DNA of 64,000 nucleotides from Agarophyton chilense (lineage: Eukaryota; Rhodophyta; Florideophyceae; Gracilariales; Gracilariaceae), in the NCBI GenBank assembly GCA_030374765.1, contig JARGXX010000039.1:62001-126000 (forward strand). The letters run 5' to 3'. Positions within the stretch are counted from its first letter, which is position 1. Every line of letters begins with the position of its first letter. Below are positions 1 through 10,108 of the stretch, piece after piece. The notes below the pieces were generated by a model. It was given only the letters and a program-made list of their open reading frames with translations. It was not told where the DNA came from and did no database searches. The position numbers and the translations under genes are program-made.

Positions 1-89
1 TTATTATAAAAATAGGATCTAAAACTATTGACACAAGTTTATATGGAAGACTGAAGCATATAAGTGCTTATTTAAATGCAGGTTCTTAA
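1..89 (+). CDS. atpD: ATP synthase CF1 delta subunit, 3' end only
   Basis: An open frame enters from the left edge in phase 3 and ends at TAA 87-89, giving 28 residues that include GSKTIDTSLYGRL. This resembles the basic, leucine-rich C-terminus of the delta (OSCP-type) subunit, which links F1 to the peripheral stalk. In red algal plastids atpD lies directly before atpA in the atp operon, and atpA starts 38 bp downstream here. The identification rests on this tail and on gene order, since the rest lies outside the window. Confidence 0.8.
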   Translation, partial: IIKIGSKTIDTSLYGRLKHISAYLNAGS

Positions 90-106
90 AAAGAGATATA
101 TTATAA

Positions 107-1639
<1,533 letters not shown>

Positions 1640-1684
1640 TATCGATTACGAGTAATGTATAAAAGATGTAAGTAATTAGGGTAT

Positions 1685-1716
1685 TTAATTGATGGATATT
1701 GAAATATCCTAATTAA
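1685..1716. terminator. Bidirectional hairpin between convergent atpA and sufC
   Basis: The arms TTAATT and GGATAT pair with ATATCC and AATTAA around a TGAA loop, with a small internal bulge. A T-rich tract follows on the plus strand and an A/T-rich stretch lies on the other side. It is the only stable structure in this 115-bp convergent spacer. A terminator or 3'-processing role is inferred from position. Confidence 0.55.
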
Positions 1717-1754
1717 ACTTTTTATTTTACTCAAATAATGTTTTATATTGATAG

Positions 1755-2528
1755 TTAAGATGATTTATTGATTGCTTTGATATATTCATAGCCATATTTT
1801 TCTAGCTTATTTGCTACTTCTGAATTACCTTTATATACTATCCGTCCTTTATCCATTACATGTATATAATCAGGAACAATATATTCTAGTAATCTTTGAT
1901 AGTGTGTAATTATAAGAATTGAATTGCATTTTGTTCTAAATTGGTTAATTTCTTCTGCAATAATTTTTAGTGCATCTATATCAAGTCCGGAATCAATTTC
2001 ATCTAATATAGCTAGCTGACTATTTAACAAATCCATTTGTAAAATTTCATTTTTTTTCTTTTCTCCACCTGAAAATCCTTCGTTAACATTTCTATTTAAG
2101 AAATGTGATGGCATCTCAATTGGTTTACTTTTTGTACTAATTAGTTCAAAAAAAGATAGAGGATCTAGTTCTTCCTTTTGATTAGCCTTTCTATTAGAAT
2201 TATATGCAAGTCTTAGAAAATCTATATTATTTACACCAGGTATTTCTACTGGGTATTGAAAAGCAAGAAAAATACCTTTATGAGATCTTAAAGTAGCTTC
2301 TGCATAAGTTATATCTTGTTGATTTAACAAAATTTTACCTTCGACTATATTGTATTTTGGGTGTCCAGCAATTACTTTTGCCAAAGTACTTTTACCCGAA
2401 CCGTTTTTACCCATTATTACATGTACTTCTCCTTTATTTATTGATAAATTAATACCTTTTAAAATTATATTTTTGTTATTGATGGTAGCTTGTAAATTTT
2501 CGATTTTTAGCATATTATGATTTGTCAT
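1755..2528 (-). CDS. sufC: Fe-S cluster assembly ATPase SufC (Ycf16)
   Basis: This 257-residue ABC-type ATPase belongs to the SUF system that builds Fe-S clusters in the stroma. In order it shows Walker [10 protein letters not shown], the Q-loop region LAFQYP, the SufC-type signature [10 protein letters not shown] and Walker [13 protein letters not shown], followed by a switch histidine in ITHYQR. It lies 14 bp downstream of sufB on the same strand. This is the usual plastid sufB-sufC pair, so the two are probably co-transcribed and work as the SufBC(D) scaffold complex. Confidence 0.97.
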   Translation of the reverse strand: MTNHNMLKIENLQATINNKNIILKGINLSINKGEVHVIMGKNGSGKSTLAKVIAGHPKYNIVEGKILLNQQDITYAEATLRSHKGIFLAFQYPVEIPGVNNIDFLRLAYNSNRKANQKEELDPLSFFELISTKSKPIEMPSHFLNRNVNEGFSGGEKKKNEILQMDLLNSQLAILDEIDSGLDIDALKIIAEEINQFRTKCNSILIITHYQRLLEYIVPDYIHVMDKGRIVYKGNSEVANKLEKYGYEYIKAINKSS

Positions 2529-2542
2529 TTAATTTTTATGTC

Positions 2543-3973
2543 TTATCCAACAGTTCCTTCTAGTTTGAGGTTTAATAGTTTATCTGCCTCCATAGCAAAT
2601 TCCATAGGTAATTCTTGCAACACATCTTTACAAAATCCACTTATCATTAAACTGATAGCTTCTTCAATATCAATTCCTCTCTGTAAAAAATAAAATATCT
2701 GCTCTTCTCCAATTCTTGAAGTTGAAGCTTCATGTTCTATCCTTGCCGAAGGATTCCTTACTTGAATATAAGGAAATGTATTAGCTTGACATGATTTTCC
2801 TAATAATAGAGAGTCACATTGAGAATAATTTCGTGCATATGTAGCTTTAGGACCAATTTTCACTAACCCTCTATAACTATTAGTAGAATGACCCGCAGAA
2901 ATTCCTTTCGATATGATTTTACTTTTTGTATTATCTCCAATATGAATCATTTTACTTCCTGTATCTGCCTGTTGGTAATTATTAGTTAATGCTACAGATG
3001 AGAATTCTCCAATAGTATTTGTTCCTGTTAAAATACAACTCGGGTATTTCCAGGTAATTGCAGAACCTGTTTCGATTTGTGTCCACAAAATTTTAGAATT
3101 ATCTCCTGCACATAATCCTCTTTTTGTAACGAAATTATAAATTCCTCCTTCTCCTTCAGAATTACCAGAATACCAGTTTTGTACAGTTGAATATTTTATA
3201 GTAGCATTCTTAAGAGCTATCAACTCTACAACAGCAGCATGTAATTGATTATTACTGAATTGTGGTGCGGTACACCCTTCAAGATAACTAACATAACTAT
3301 TTTCATCTGCAATAATAAGGGTTCTTTCAAATTGTCCAGCTTCTTTATTATTAATTCTAAAGTATGTAGAAAGTTCTAGAGGAGAATGTGTATTAGGAGG
3401 AATATAACAAAAGGAACCATCACTGAATACAGCAGAATTTAATGCAGAAAAATAATTGTCACCAATAGGAACAACAGATCCTAAGTACTTTTTTACTAAA
3501 TCTGGATATTTATCCACAGCTTCGCTAATAGAACAAAAAATAATACCCACTTCAGCAAGTTCTTTTTGAAACGTTGTTGCTATAGATGTACTGTCGAATA
3601 CGGCATCTACAGCAACGTTAGTTAATTTTTTTTGTTCATTTAAAGGTATTCCTAATTTATTGAATGTATCTAATATTTCTGGATCTACTTCGTCTAAATT
3701 TTGAAGACTTTTTTTGTATTTAGGTGCAGAATAATAAGTTATTTTATTATACTCTATTTTTTTATATTTTAATTTCCCCCATTGAGGTTCATTCATTTTT
3801 TGCCATTTTTTATAAGCACTGATACGAAATTTTTTTAAGTATTCAGGTTCATTTTTTTTTGTTGATATAGTTTCAACAATTTTTTGATTCAAACCTGGTG
3901 GTAAGCTATCAGATTGAATATTTGTATGAAACCCATATTTATATGGTTGATTTATGAAATTATTTATAGTCAT
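2543..3973 (-). CDS. sufB: Fe-S cluster assembly scaffold SufB (Ycf24)
   Basis: This 476-residue protein matches SufB of the SufBCD complex, the stromal scaffold on which Fe-S clusters are assembled. The C-terminal beta-helix region carries [20 protein letters not shown], typical of SufB, and the segment [20 protein letters not shown] is also characteristic. The length is close to that of other plastid SufB proteins. The ATG at 3973 gives an N-terminus without a transit peptide, as expected for a plastid gene. sufC follows after 14 bp. The Fe-S-requiring products psaC, ftrB and gltB are encoded elsewhere in the window. Confidence 0.97.
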   Translation of the reverse strand: MTINNFINQPYKYGFHTNIQSDSLPPGLNQKIVETISTKKNEPEYLKKFRISAYKKWQKMNEPQWGKLKYKKIEYNKITYYSAPKYKKSLQNLDEVDPEILDTFNKLGIPLNEQKKLTNVAVDAVFDSTSIATTFQKELAEVGIIFCSISEAVDKYPDLVKKYLGSVVPIGDNYFSALNSAVFSDGSFCYIPPNTHSPLELSTYFRINNKEAGQFERTLIIADENSYVSYLEGCTAPQFSNNQLHAAVVELIALKNATIKYSTVQNWYSGNSEGEGGIYNFVTKRGLCAGDNSKILWTQIETGSAITWKYPSCILTGTNTIGEFSSVALTNNYQQADTGSKMIHIGDNTKSKIISKGISAGHSTNSYRGLVKIGPKATYARNYSQCDSLLLGKSCQANTFPYIQVRNPSARIEHEASTSRIGEEQIFYFLQRGIDIEEAISLMISGFCKDVLQELPMEFAMEADKLLNLKLEGTVG

Positions 3974-4057
3974 CTAAAGTATTGTGGTTCTTTTTAAGTA
4001 TTTATAATTTTTATCATATAAAATTACTTATTTTATAAGTCAAATATTTTTATATTA

Positions 4058-4795
4058 TTAATATATATAAGTAAAGTACGACATTTTATGATTTAATTCT
4101 CTAACGTAGAATACAGTAGATATTCTGTAAATATCATTATAGATATCTTGAATAAATTTCAATATTAAATAAATATATATATAATATTGAAATTTAAAGA
4201 TGTTCGTAAATTTTTTCATTTTTATAGCAGTCAATATATTATATATTTTTATTACAGTATTTTCTATAGCTTGCGATGCAAAAATAGAAATAAAAGCCAC
4301 CTTCTTTATTGTATTGTGTTGATATTGTGTGAATAGTGGAATAAAAGCAAAAATGATCTCTACATATGTAGTAGTCATAAATGTTATATGAATAGTGCAA
4401 AAATAATGAATTAAAATTAAAATTGATCTTATATATAATATATATTTACTACAGACACATATTAGATTTAGAATAAAATTGCTAATATATATTGGTCGAA
4501 ATATATGAATATTTAATAGTAATTTACTCAAGACAAATATGACTAAACTAATTATGCATAATATACATAAAATACGTAAGTTACATGTAACTTGATTTTT
4601 ATTTATGTTTTTTAAGTATAAAAACAAAATACTATAGATCACTATACTATAAGTAATATATTTGAGCTCTGCATATGGAAGAATTGACAAATATAAGAAT
4701 AAAAAATAAATTTTCTTATTTGAGTTTAATCTATGCAACCAAGTTCGTGGTGATTGAATATATCGAGCAAGTAAAAAGCTTTGTGATAAGTTCAT
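4058..4795 (-). CDS. Putative CbiQ/EcfT-like membrane transport protein
   Basis: This 245-residue protein is very hydrophobic, with about five predicted membrane segments. The N-terminal stretch [19 protein letters not shown] resembles the start of CbiQ/EcfT transmembrane proteins, whose family pattern is roughly 'Y.p..s.lHrLdpr.K'. A basic region around [12 protein letters not shown] sits where EcfT proteins carry their ATPase-coupling helices. In energy-coupling-factor transporters EcfT links the ATPases to a substrate-binding S component, for vitamins or metals. No partner genes are visible here. Red plastids are known to carry a gene of this kind, possibly the one called ycf92, but I am not certain of that name. 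The function is inferred only from weak similarity. Confidence 0.5.
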   Translation of the reverse strand: MNLSQSFLLARYIQSPRTWLHRLNSNKKIYFLFLYLSILPYAELKYITYSIVIYSILFLYLKNINKNQVTCNLRILCILCIISLVIFVLSKLLLNIHIFRPIYISNFILNLICVCSKYILYIRSILILIHYFCTIHITFMTTTYVEIIFAFIPLFTQYQHNTIKKVAFISIFASQAIENTVIKIYNILTAIKMKKFTNIFKFQYYIYIYLILKFIQDIYNDIYRISTVFYVRELNHKMSYFTYIY

Positions 4796-4855
4796 ATTAA
4801 TACATCTAAATAGTTATTGCTTTTATAGTCTCTAATATGTAAATATATAATACTA

Positions 4856-4938
4856 GGGTAGATGGCGAAATTGGTATACGCATCACACTCAAAATGTGAC
4901 AACTTGCAGTTATGAGGGTTCAAGTCCCTCTCTACCTA
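4856..4938 (+). tRNA. trnL(caa): tRNA-Leu (CAA)
   Basis: This is a class II tRNA with a long variable arm. The acceptor GGGTAGA pairs with TCTACCT, with a G-U first pair. The anticodon stem TCACA/TGTGA encloses the loop CTCAAAA, giving anticodon CAA. The T-loop is TTCAAGT. It lies 39 bp before the ycf39 start on the same strand. Confidence 0.93.
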
Positions 4939-4977
4939 TATTTGCAATCCCATTACATATACAATAATTATAAATAT

Positions 4978-5949
4978 ATGAGCTTATTAGTCATAGGTGC
5001 AACAGGAACTTTAGGAAGACAAATTGTTAGGAGAGCTTTAGATGAAGGTTTTCAAGTGAAATGTTTTGTGAGAAATTTTCGTAAAGCAGCTTTTTTAAAG
5101 GAATGGGGTGCAGATTTAATTTATGGTGATTTAAAATTACCAGAAACAATACCACCTACTTTACTAGGTATTACAGCAATTATAGATGCTTCTACTGCTA
5201 GGACTTCTGATTTTTATAGTGCTACTCAGATAGATCTTCGTGGTAAATATATTTTAATACAATCTGCCCAAAAAGCTGATGTAAAAAGATATATTTTCTT
5301 TTCTATTCTTGATGCGGAGCAATACAGTGAAATACCTTTAATGCGCATGAAAACAATTATAGCTGATTATCTAAGACGATCAGGCATTGATTATACAATT
5401 TTTAATTTAGCTGGTTTTTTTCAGGGCTTAATAACTCAGTATGCTTTACCTATTTTAGATAATCAAGCAGTTTGGATTGCAGATGATTCTAATGCAGTTG
5501 CTTATATTGACACTCAAGATATAGCTAAATTAGCTATTAAAAGTTTATCGGCTGTAGCAACTAAAAATAAAATTCTACCTATGGTTGGTTCTAAATCTTG
5601 GAGCTCTATAGAAATTATTAGCTTATGCGAAAAACTATCTGGACAAAGATCTAAAATTTCTCGAATTCCTGTTCTCATTCTAGTTTTTTTCCGACGTTTA
5701 ACTGTTTTATTTCAGTGGAGTTGGAATATATCTGATAGATTGGCATTTACTAAAGTTTTATTAAGTAATAATAGTTTCAATACTTCTATGACTGAAGTTT
5801 ATACTTTATTACAAGCTAATGAAAAAGAGACTGAAAGATTAGAAGATTATTTCCAAGAATATTTTAGCAAAGTAATGAAAAAATTGAAAGAGATAAGCTA
5901 CAAATCAACAAGCGAAGACAATCAACAAGTAAACAAAAAAACTTTTTAG
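4978..5949 (+). CDS. ycf39: NmrA-like atypical SDR protein Ycf39 (HCF244 homologue)
   Basis: This 323-residue protein is an atypical short-chain dehydrogenase. The N-terminal Rossmann motif [15 protein letters not shown] lies at residues 7-21, and [18 protein letters not shown] matches the family. Ycf39 and its plant homologue HCF244 assist PSII reaction-centre assembly, in D1 translation and pigment delivery. The open frame extends 66 bp upstream into trnL(CAA). I chose the ATG at 4978 because it starts directly at the beta strand before the glycine motif, as in homologues, and leaves the tRNA intact. The C-terminal tail is basic and polar. Confidence 0.94.
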   Translation: MSLLVIGATGTLGRQIVRRALDEGFQVKCFVRNFRKAAFLKEWGADLIYGDLKLPETIPPTLLGITAIIDASTARTSDFYSATQIDLRGKYILIQSAQKADVKRYIFFSILDAEQYSEIPLMRMKTIIADYLRRSGIDYTIFNLAGFFQGLITQYALPILDNQAVWIADDSNAVAYIDTQDIAKLAIKSLSAVATKNKILPMVGSKSWSSIEIISLCEKLSGQRSKISRIPVLILVFFRRLTVLFQWSWNISDRLAFTKVLLSNNSFNTSMTEVYTLLQANEKETERLEDYFQEYFSKVMKKLKEISYKSTSEDNQQVNKKTF

Positions 5950-5973
5950 TCTTATTACATTGACAATTACGTT

Positions 5974-6279
5974 ATGAATATTTTTATTTGTACTATTCAT
6001 TTATTAACTCAACCTAAGTTAATAAGAGCAAAGGATCAAAATTTTTGTTATATGGTTATATCTTTACACAATTTTCGAGATCATATCTCAAACATCAAAA
6101 TGAAAGCATTAGCAAAAGGAAAAGTAGCTAAACAAATTTTTAATCTATATAAACAGAAAAATACTATGCTGATTGAAAGTTCTATTCACATGAAAAAAAT
6201 ACGATATGTAGATAACTATAAAAAAACATCGAAAATGATATTTATTAAAATTCATAAAATACATAATTCATCTGTTTAA
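5974..6279 (+). CDS. ycf41: Ycf41, SSB-like OB-fold protein
   Basis: This small basic protein of 101 residues reads like a degenerate single-stranded DNA-binding protein. MNIFICTIHLLTQPKLI matches the first SSB strands ('v.liGrLt.dPel'). QNFCYMVISLHN matches the second, KMKALAKGKVAKQIFNLY corresponds to 'v.awgk.Ae....ylkkG', and NTMLIESSIHMKKI to 'v.veGrl'. Ycf41 of red plastids is described as SSB/PriB-like. A role in plastid DNA maintenance is inferred. It sits 24 bp after ycf39, probably in the same transcript. The symbol is based on this similarity and the small size. Confidence 0.65.
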   Translation: MNIFICTIHLLTQPKLIRAKDQNFCYMVISLHNFRDHISNIKMKALAKGKVAKQIFNLYKQKNTMLIESSIHMKKIRYVDNYKKTSKMIFIKIHKIHNSSV

Positions 6280-6398
6280 AAGTATAATAAGCTTATTATA
6301 CTTTTCTAATATTTTATTTAGTTAACATGATTTTCATATACAATATGAATAACTTATTTTAAATCTTCACAATATAATTATTATATAGGATATTACTT

Positions 6399-6515
6399 AT
6401 GTTTACTTTGAAAATCTTTGTTTATACAACTATTATCTTTTTTGTATCTCTTTTCTTTTTTGGTTTTCTATCAAATGATCCCTCTAGGAATCCTAATAGA
6501 AAAGATTTAGAGTAG
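6399..6515 (+). CDS. psbI: Photosystem II protein I
   Basis: The 38-residue peptide starts [20 protein letters not shown] and ends [14 protein letters not shown]. This is the conserved single-helix PsbI, a low-mass PSII core subunit beside D1. One membrane span covers residues 4-26, followed by a polar stromal tail. It is convergent with ycf58. Confidence 0.97.
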   Translation: MFTLKIFVYTTIIFFVSLFFFGFLSNDPSRNPNRKDLE

Positions 6516-6541
6516 TATATTCCATGTAATTCTTCTGATAA

Positions 6542-6997
6542 TTAGTTGATTATTTTAATTTCAGAGATAAAAGATATAGCTAAATATTTTTGACCTCTTT
6601 TTAAGATAGAGATAGTGATTTTAAATTTACTATTAATTAAATAAATATATTCATTATATGAGATATCTGCTTTTGCAGATTCAATTTTTATGCAATTATG
6701 TGTATGAATTATAAATCTATAATATTTTACTTCATTATTTGTAATTTTATGTGCTTGACCAAATTTAGATTGCTCTTCCTTAGAAAAAATATAGTATATT
6801 TTTTGATCATTTATGTTATTAGATAATTCATATTGATAGAACAAATTATTGTCTTTTTTAGATATGGAAATATTCTTAATTTCTTTTAGATTTATTTCTT
6901 CTTGATGATAATTAATTTGCTGATTATGAATAAAATAGTTTGTTCTTTGGTGTATCCATTTACCTACTAATTTATCTAAAATATTTTTATATGTCAT
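6542..6997 (-). CDS. ycf58: CpcS/CpeS-type phycobiliprotein lyase (Ycf58)
   Basis: This 151-residue protein has the outline of the CpcS lipocalin-like lyases, which attach bilins to Cys82-type sites of phycobiliproteins. LVGKWIHQRTNYFI near the N-terminus matches the family 'G.W.sqRT.h.l'. VKYYRFIIHTHNCIKIESAK and the C-terminal ILKRGQKYLAISFISEIKI match 'vkr.g....sFcSEIr'. The family cysteine before SEI is serine here. Substrates would be the PE, PC and APC subunits encoded in this window. It lies 18 bp downstream of the frameshifted Omp85-like gene and may share its transcript. Confidence 0.8.
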   Translation of the reverse strand: MTYKNILDKLVGKWIHQRTNYFIHNQQINYHQEEINLKEIKNISISKKDNNLFYQYELSNNINDQKIYYIFSKEEQSKFGQAHKITNNEVKYYRFIIHTHNCIKIESAKADISYNEYIYLINSKFKITISILKRGQKYLAISFISEIKIIN

Positions 6998-7015
6998 GCA
7001 ATTGTGAATTGTAAT

Positions 7016-9048
7016 TTAATTAAAGCTTATGCCTATATATATAATATTTTTATATATTTCATGAGTAAAATATTCAAGGAATATGATAGGTTTTTGTTTG
7101 AATGGTATATATAAATTCATACCAACACCTACTTGAGTATAATTTTGATATATTAATTTTGAATGATATATATTAGGTAAATATAAAATTTTATATGATC
7201 CACTTCTTGCATAGTTTATCATAAAATATATGGCACTATATTTTAGTGGATATATTTTATATTTTATTTTGAATAAATAATGTGCCTTACTAATTAATTT
7301 AGAATTATATATTTTTTGTTTTTTATTATCTTGATAATTACGATCAAATGGTTGTATAGGTATTATATTTTTAATCATATCAAATATGTTTATTCTCGAT
7401 TTTAAGCATATAATATTTTGATCTATATAGGGTATAATTGATGGTAAACTAAATATGCTCTCATGATCAAATATTATAAATGGATAAAAATTTATTATAT
7501 ACTTTATGCATTTTATTTTTTTTAAATTACTAAAAAACAATAAATTCAGGTATATATTAGAATATTCTGCATTATTAGAATGCTTTAATTGTGGATACTT
7601 CAAGAGTAATATTACGTATAATACTTGTTTTCGAATTAATTTAGATATATTTAATATATATTTATAAGTATAAATTTTTATATTTTTATACGAATATCTG
7701 TAAATAGATATAAAATGTTTTTCTTCCAATTGTATTAAAAATTTTTGATTTATATACAATTGATTTTTGAAAAAAAATTCTAATTTGAGCTTCAAATTTT
7801 CTGTAATCATTTTCATATTGGATATCTCTTCAAGATAAGAATTAGAATTAATAATTTGTATATAGCTTAAATTATATTTGCATCTATAATTGTAATTAAC
7901 GTGGTAGCTGTATGATAAATAACTATTGATATAACTATGTATATTTTCTAAAAATGATAATTTTATACCTATTTTAGGTAGAGTCAATACAGTATTTAGC
8001 CTGATTTGCAAGTATTTCATTAAATTCCATTGATATGTTAATTCTAATATAAAAGATTTTTTAATTCTTAAAACAAAAGCTTTACTGAAGGAACTAAATG
8101 AGTTTTGAGAATGACACCCTTCTATAAGGTATTTAAGTTTTTTCAAAAAAATAAAAGCATTTTTTTCAACTCTTGCTATATTCTCTAAATTGTAAATTCC
8201 CTTTACTTCATTTGTATATAAACTATATTTTATATCTAAAATTAATCCTTCTGACAAAGGAATTATACTATAAGTAAAATTATTGATAACTCTTTCTTTT
8301 TTCAAGAAATATATACCAGATTCTAAGTTATGAAAATTCAATATTTTGTTAGGTAAAATATCAAGCTGTTTTAATATAAAAAAATTTAGTTTATTGAGTT
8401 TATGTTTTTTTTTAGCTGTTTAGTTTTACATTGAAGATATATTCTATAAATTTTACCTTCATCAATTATGATATTAATTTCGTTAGCCTTAGATTTGTTA
8501 TTTATATTAATACTTGACCAATGATAACCGTGCAATAAATACCAAGCATGTATTTTATGAATGATAGATTCAATGAATAAATAGTTTTTGGGTAATCCTA
8601 ATTGTTTTTTAAGTAGTTTTTCTAAAAATTCAGGATATATATTCAATTTTTTATATTGTAAAATATTTATTTTATTTATCACAGGATATATATTTATGTT
8701 AAATATACTCTGTTTATATTTAGTATAAAATACTGTATATTTAGTAATAGAACTAATACATCCTGAGTGTTGTAACATACGTATATATTTGTATAAACCA
8801 ATATTATTGAAGTTGAAATTTTCTGGTTTTTTATATAAATTTTCTTTAGAAGATTGTATTTTATGTAGTAAGTATTTATTACATTTATTGATTCTTATAT
8901 GAGTGCTATTAAATTTAGTAGATTTTGATGTTTTTTTAAAATAAAGATTAGATACCATTGCATAACAATTTGAAGAGTGTATTTTTTTACAATTGTGAGA
9001 ACGTAAAGAAGTAATAATAAGAATTAAATGAAAAAGAATAAATGGCAT
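7016..9048 (-). CDS. Omp85/Toc75-like outer-membrane beta-barrel protein, interrupted by a one-base frameshift
   Basis: Two open frames, 9048-8386 (220 aa) and about 8419-7016, overlap in different phases across a run of nine A on the coding strand (8405-8413). One more A, or a -1 slip, joins them into roughly 677 codons. The first part starts with a signal-like hydrophobic segment (MPFILFHLILIITSL). It then has a POTRA-like segment IHKIHAWYLLHGYHWSS...INIIIDEGKIYRIYL. Just after the junction ILNFHNLESGIYFLKK resembles the start of another POTRA domain ('ln...Le.gi..L'). The tail has beta-barrel character: VGVGMNLYIPFKQKPIIFLEY, ending IYIGISF with a terminal phenylalanine two residues before the stop. 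Omp85 proteins insert or translocate proteins at outer membranes, including Toc75 at the chloroplast envelope. I do not know a symbol for it, and the family call is my inference from pattern alone. Whether the frameshift is real or a sequencing undercall is open. Confidence 0.5.
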
Positions 9049-9186
9049 TTAATATGTAATCCTAATTGAAAAATGATATGTGTTTTATTTTTTCTTTATT
9101 TAAAAATATTTGATTTTAAGGATTTATATAATTTAAGTATATAGTAATTTCTGATTTATATTATTTAATAGTTATTAAAGTTCATC

Positions 9187-10023
9187 ATGAAATATTGGAA
9201 TTTAAAAAAAATTAATCAGTCATCTTTAGATAAAACAGGTATTATACCTAGATCGATCAGTAAACTTTTTGAAAAATTTAAGAAAGAGTTAGATCCAAAT
9301 GCAGAAGTTGAAGCGATAGAAGAATTTAAAGTAGCTAGATATCAAACTATTGCATCAGTTAAGTATGTTGTTTTCTTGTTTATTATTCCTGTTTTAATTA
9401 ACCAAGTTTCCAAAAGTTTTCTTTTTGGTCCTTTTATTAATTATTTATGGAATAGAGATGAACATATTATTTTTCTTAACCACTCGCAAGAAGAAAGAGC
9501 TTTTGCGGAATTACAAAGATTTGAAGAAAAATTACATTTTGAAATTCTTATTGGTCAAGTAGATTGTCCTTCTTCAAATCTAATTAATTACAAGATGACA
9601 GAAAAAGCATTAGAACTAGCTGTAGATTATGCAAATGAAAGTTCTTGCGCTATTACAAATATCTTAGCAGACTTTTTATCAATCGCTATTTTTATTTCTA
9701 TACTCATATCTAGTAAGAGACAGTTTTCAATATTAAAATCATTTTTAAATGAGTTAATATATAGCTTGAGTGATACAGCTAAAGCGTTTCTAATTATATT
9801 ATTTACTGATATGTTCGTCGGCTTTCACTCTCCTCATGGATGGGAAGTAATTATAGAAATAATTTTAAGACATTTAGGTTTACCTGAAAGTAGAGATTTT
9901 ATTTTTGTTTTTATCTCTACTTTTCCTGTGATTTTAGATACTATATTTAAGTATTGGATTTTTCGATACCTAAATAAAATTTCTCCTTCTGCTGTTGCAA
10001 CCTATCATAATATGAATGAATAG
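9187..10023 (+). CDS. cemA: Envelope membrane protein CemA (Ycf10, PcxA-like)
   Basis: This 278-residue protein matches CemA/PxcA, an inner-envelope protein involved in light-dependent proton extrusion and inorganic carbon uptake. There are about four hydrophobic segments, starting at residues 59-75 (KYVVFLFIIPVLINQV). The C-terminal half contains LIILFTDMFVGFHSPHGWEVIIE, a CemA hallmark. The polar N-terminus (KLFEKFKKELDPNAEVEAIEEFK) is also typical. It is divergent from the Omp85-like gene across 138 bp and runs towards trnM. Confidence 0.95.
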   Translation: MKYWNLKKINQSSLDKTGIIPRSISKLFEKFKKELDPNAEVEAIEEFKVARYQTIASVKYVVFLFIIPVLINQVSKSFLFGPFINYLWNRDEHIIFLNHSQEERAFAELQRFEEKLHFEILIGQVDCPSSNLINYKMTEKALELAVDYANESSCAITNILADFLSIAIFISILISSKRQFSILKSFLNELIYSLSDTAKAFLIILFTDMFVGFHSPHGWEVIIEIILRHLGLPESRDFIFVFISTFPVILDTIFKYWIFRYLNKISPSAVATYHNMNE

Positions 10024-10108
10024 ATTAGATACTTGATTTTTTATATATTTCAGTTTAGTATTATAATTCAAGCATCTGTGGCCGAGAGGCCGAAGGCAGC
10101 GGACTCAT

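Noticed and set aside
4912-4977. Upstream extension of ycf39
   Set aside because: It would translate the 3' half of trnL(CAA); homologues start at the Rossmann strand.
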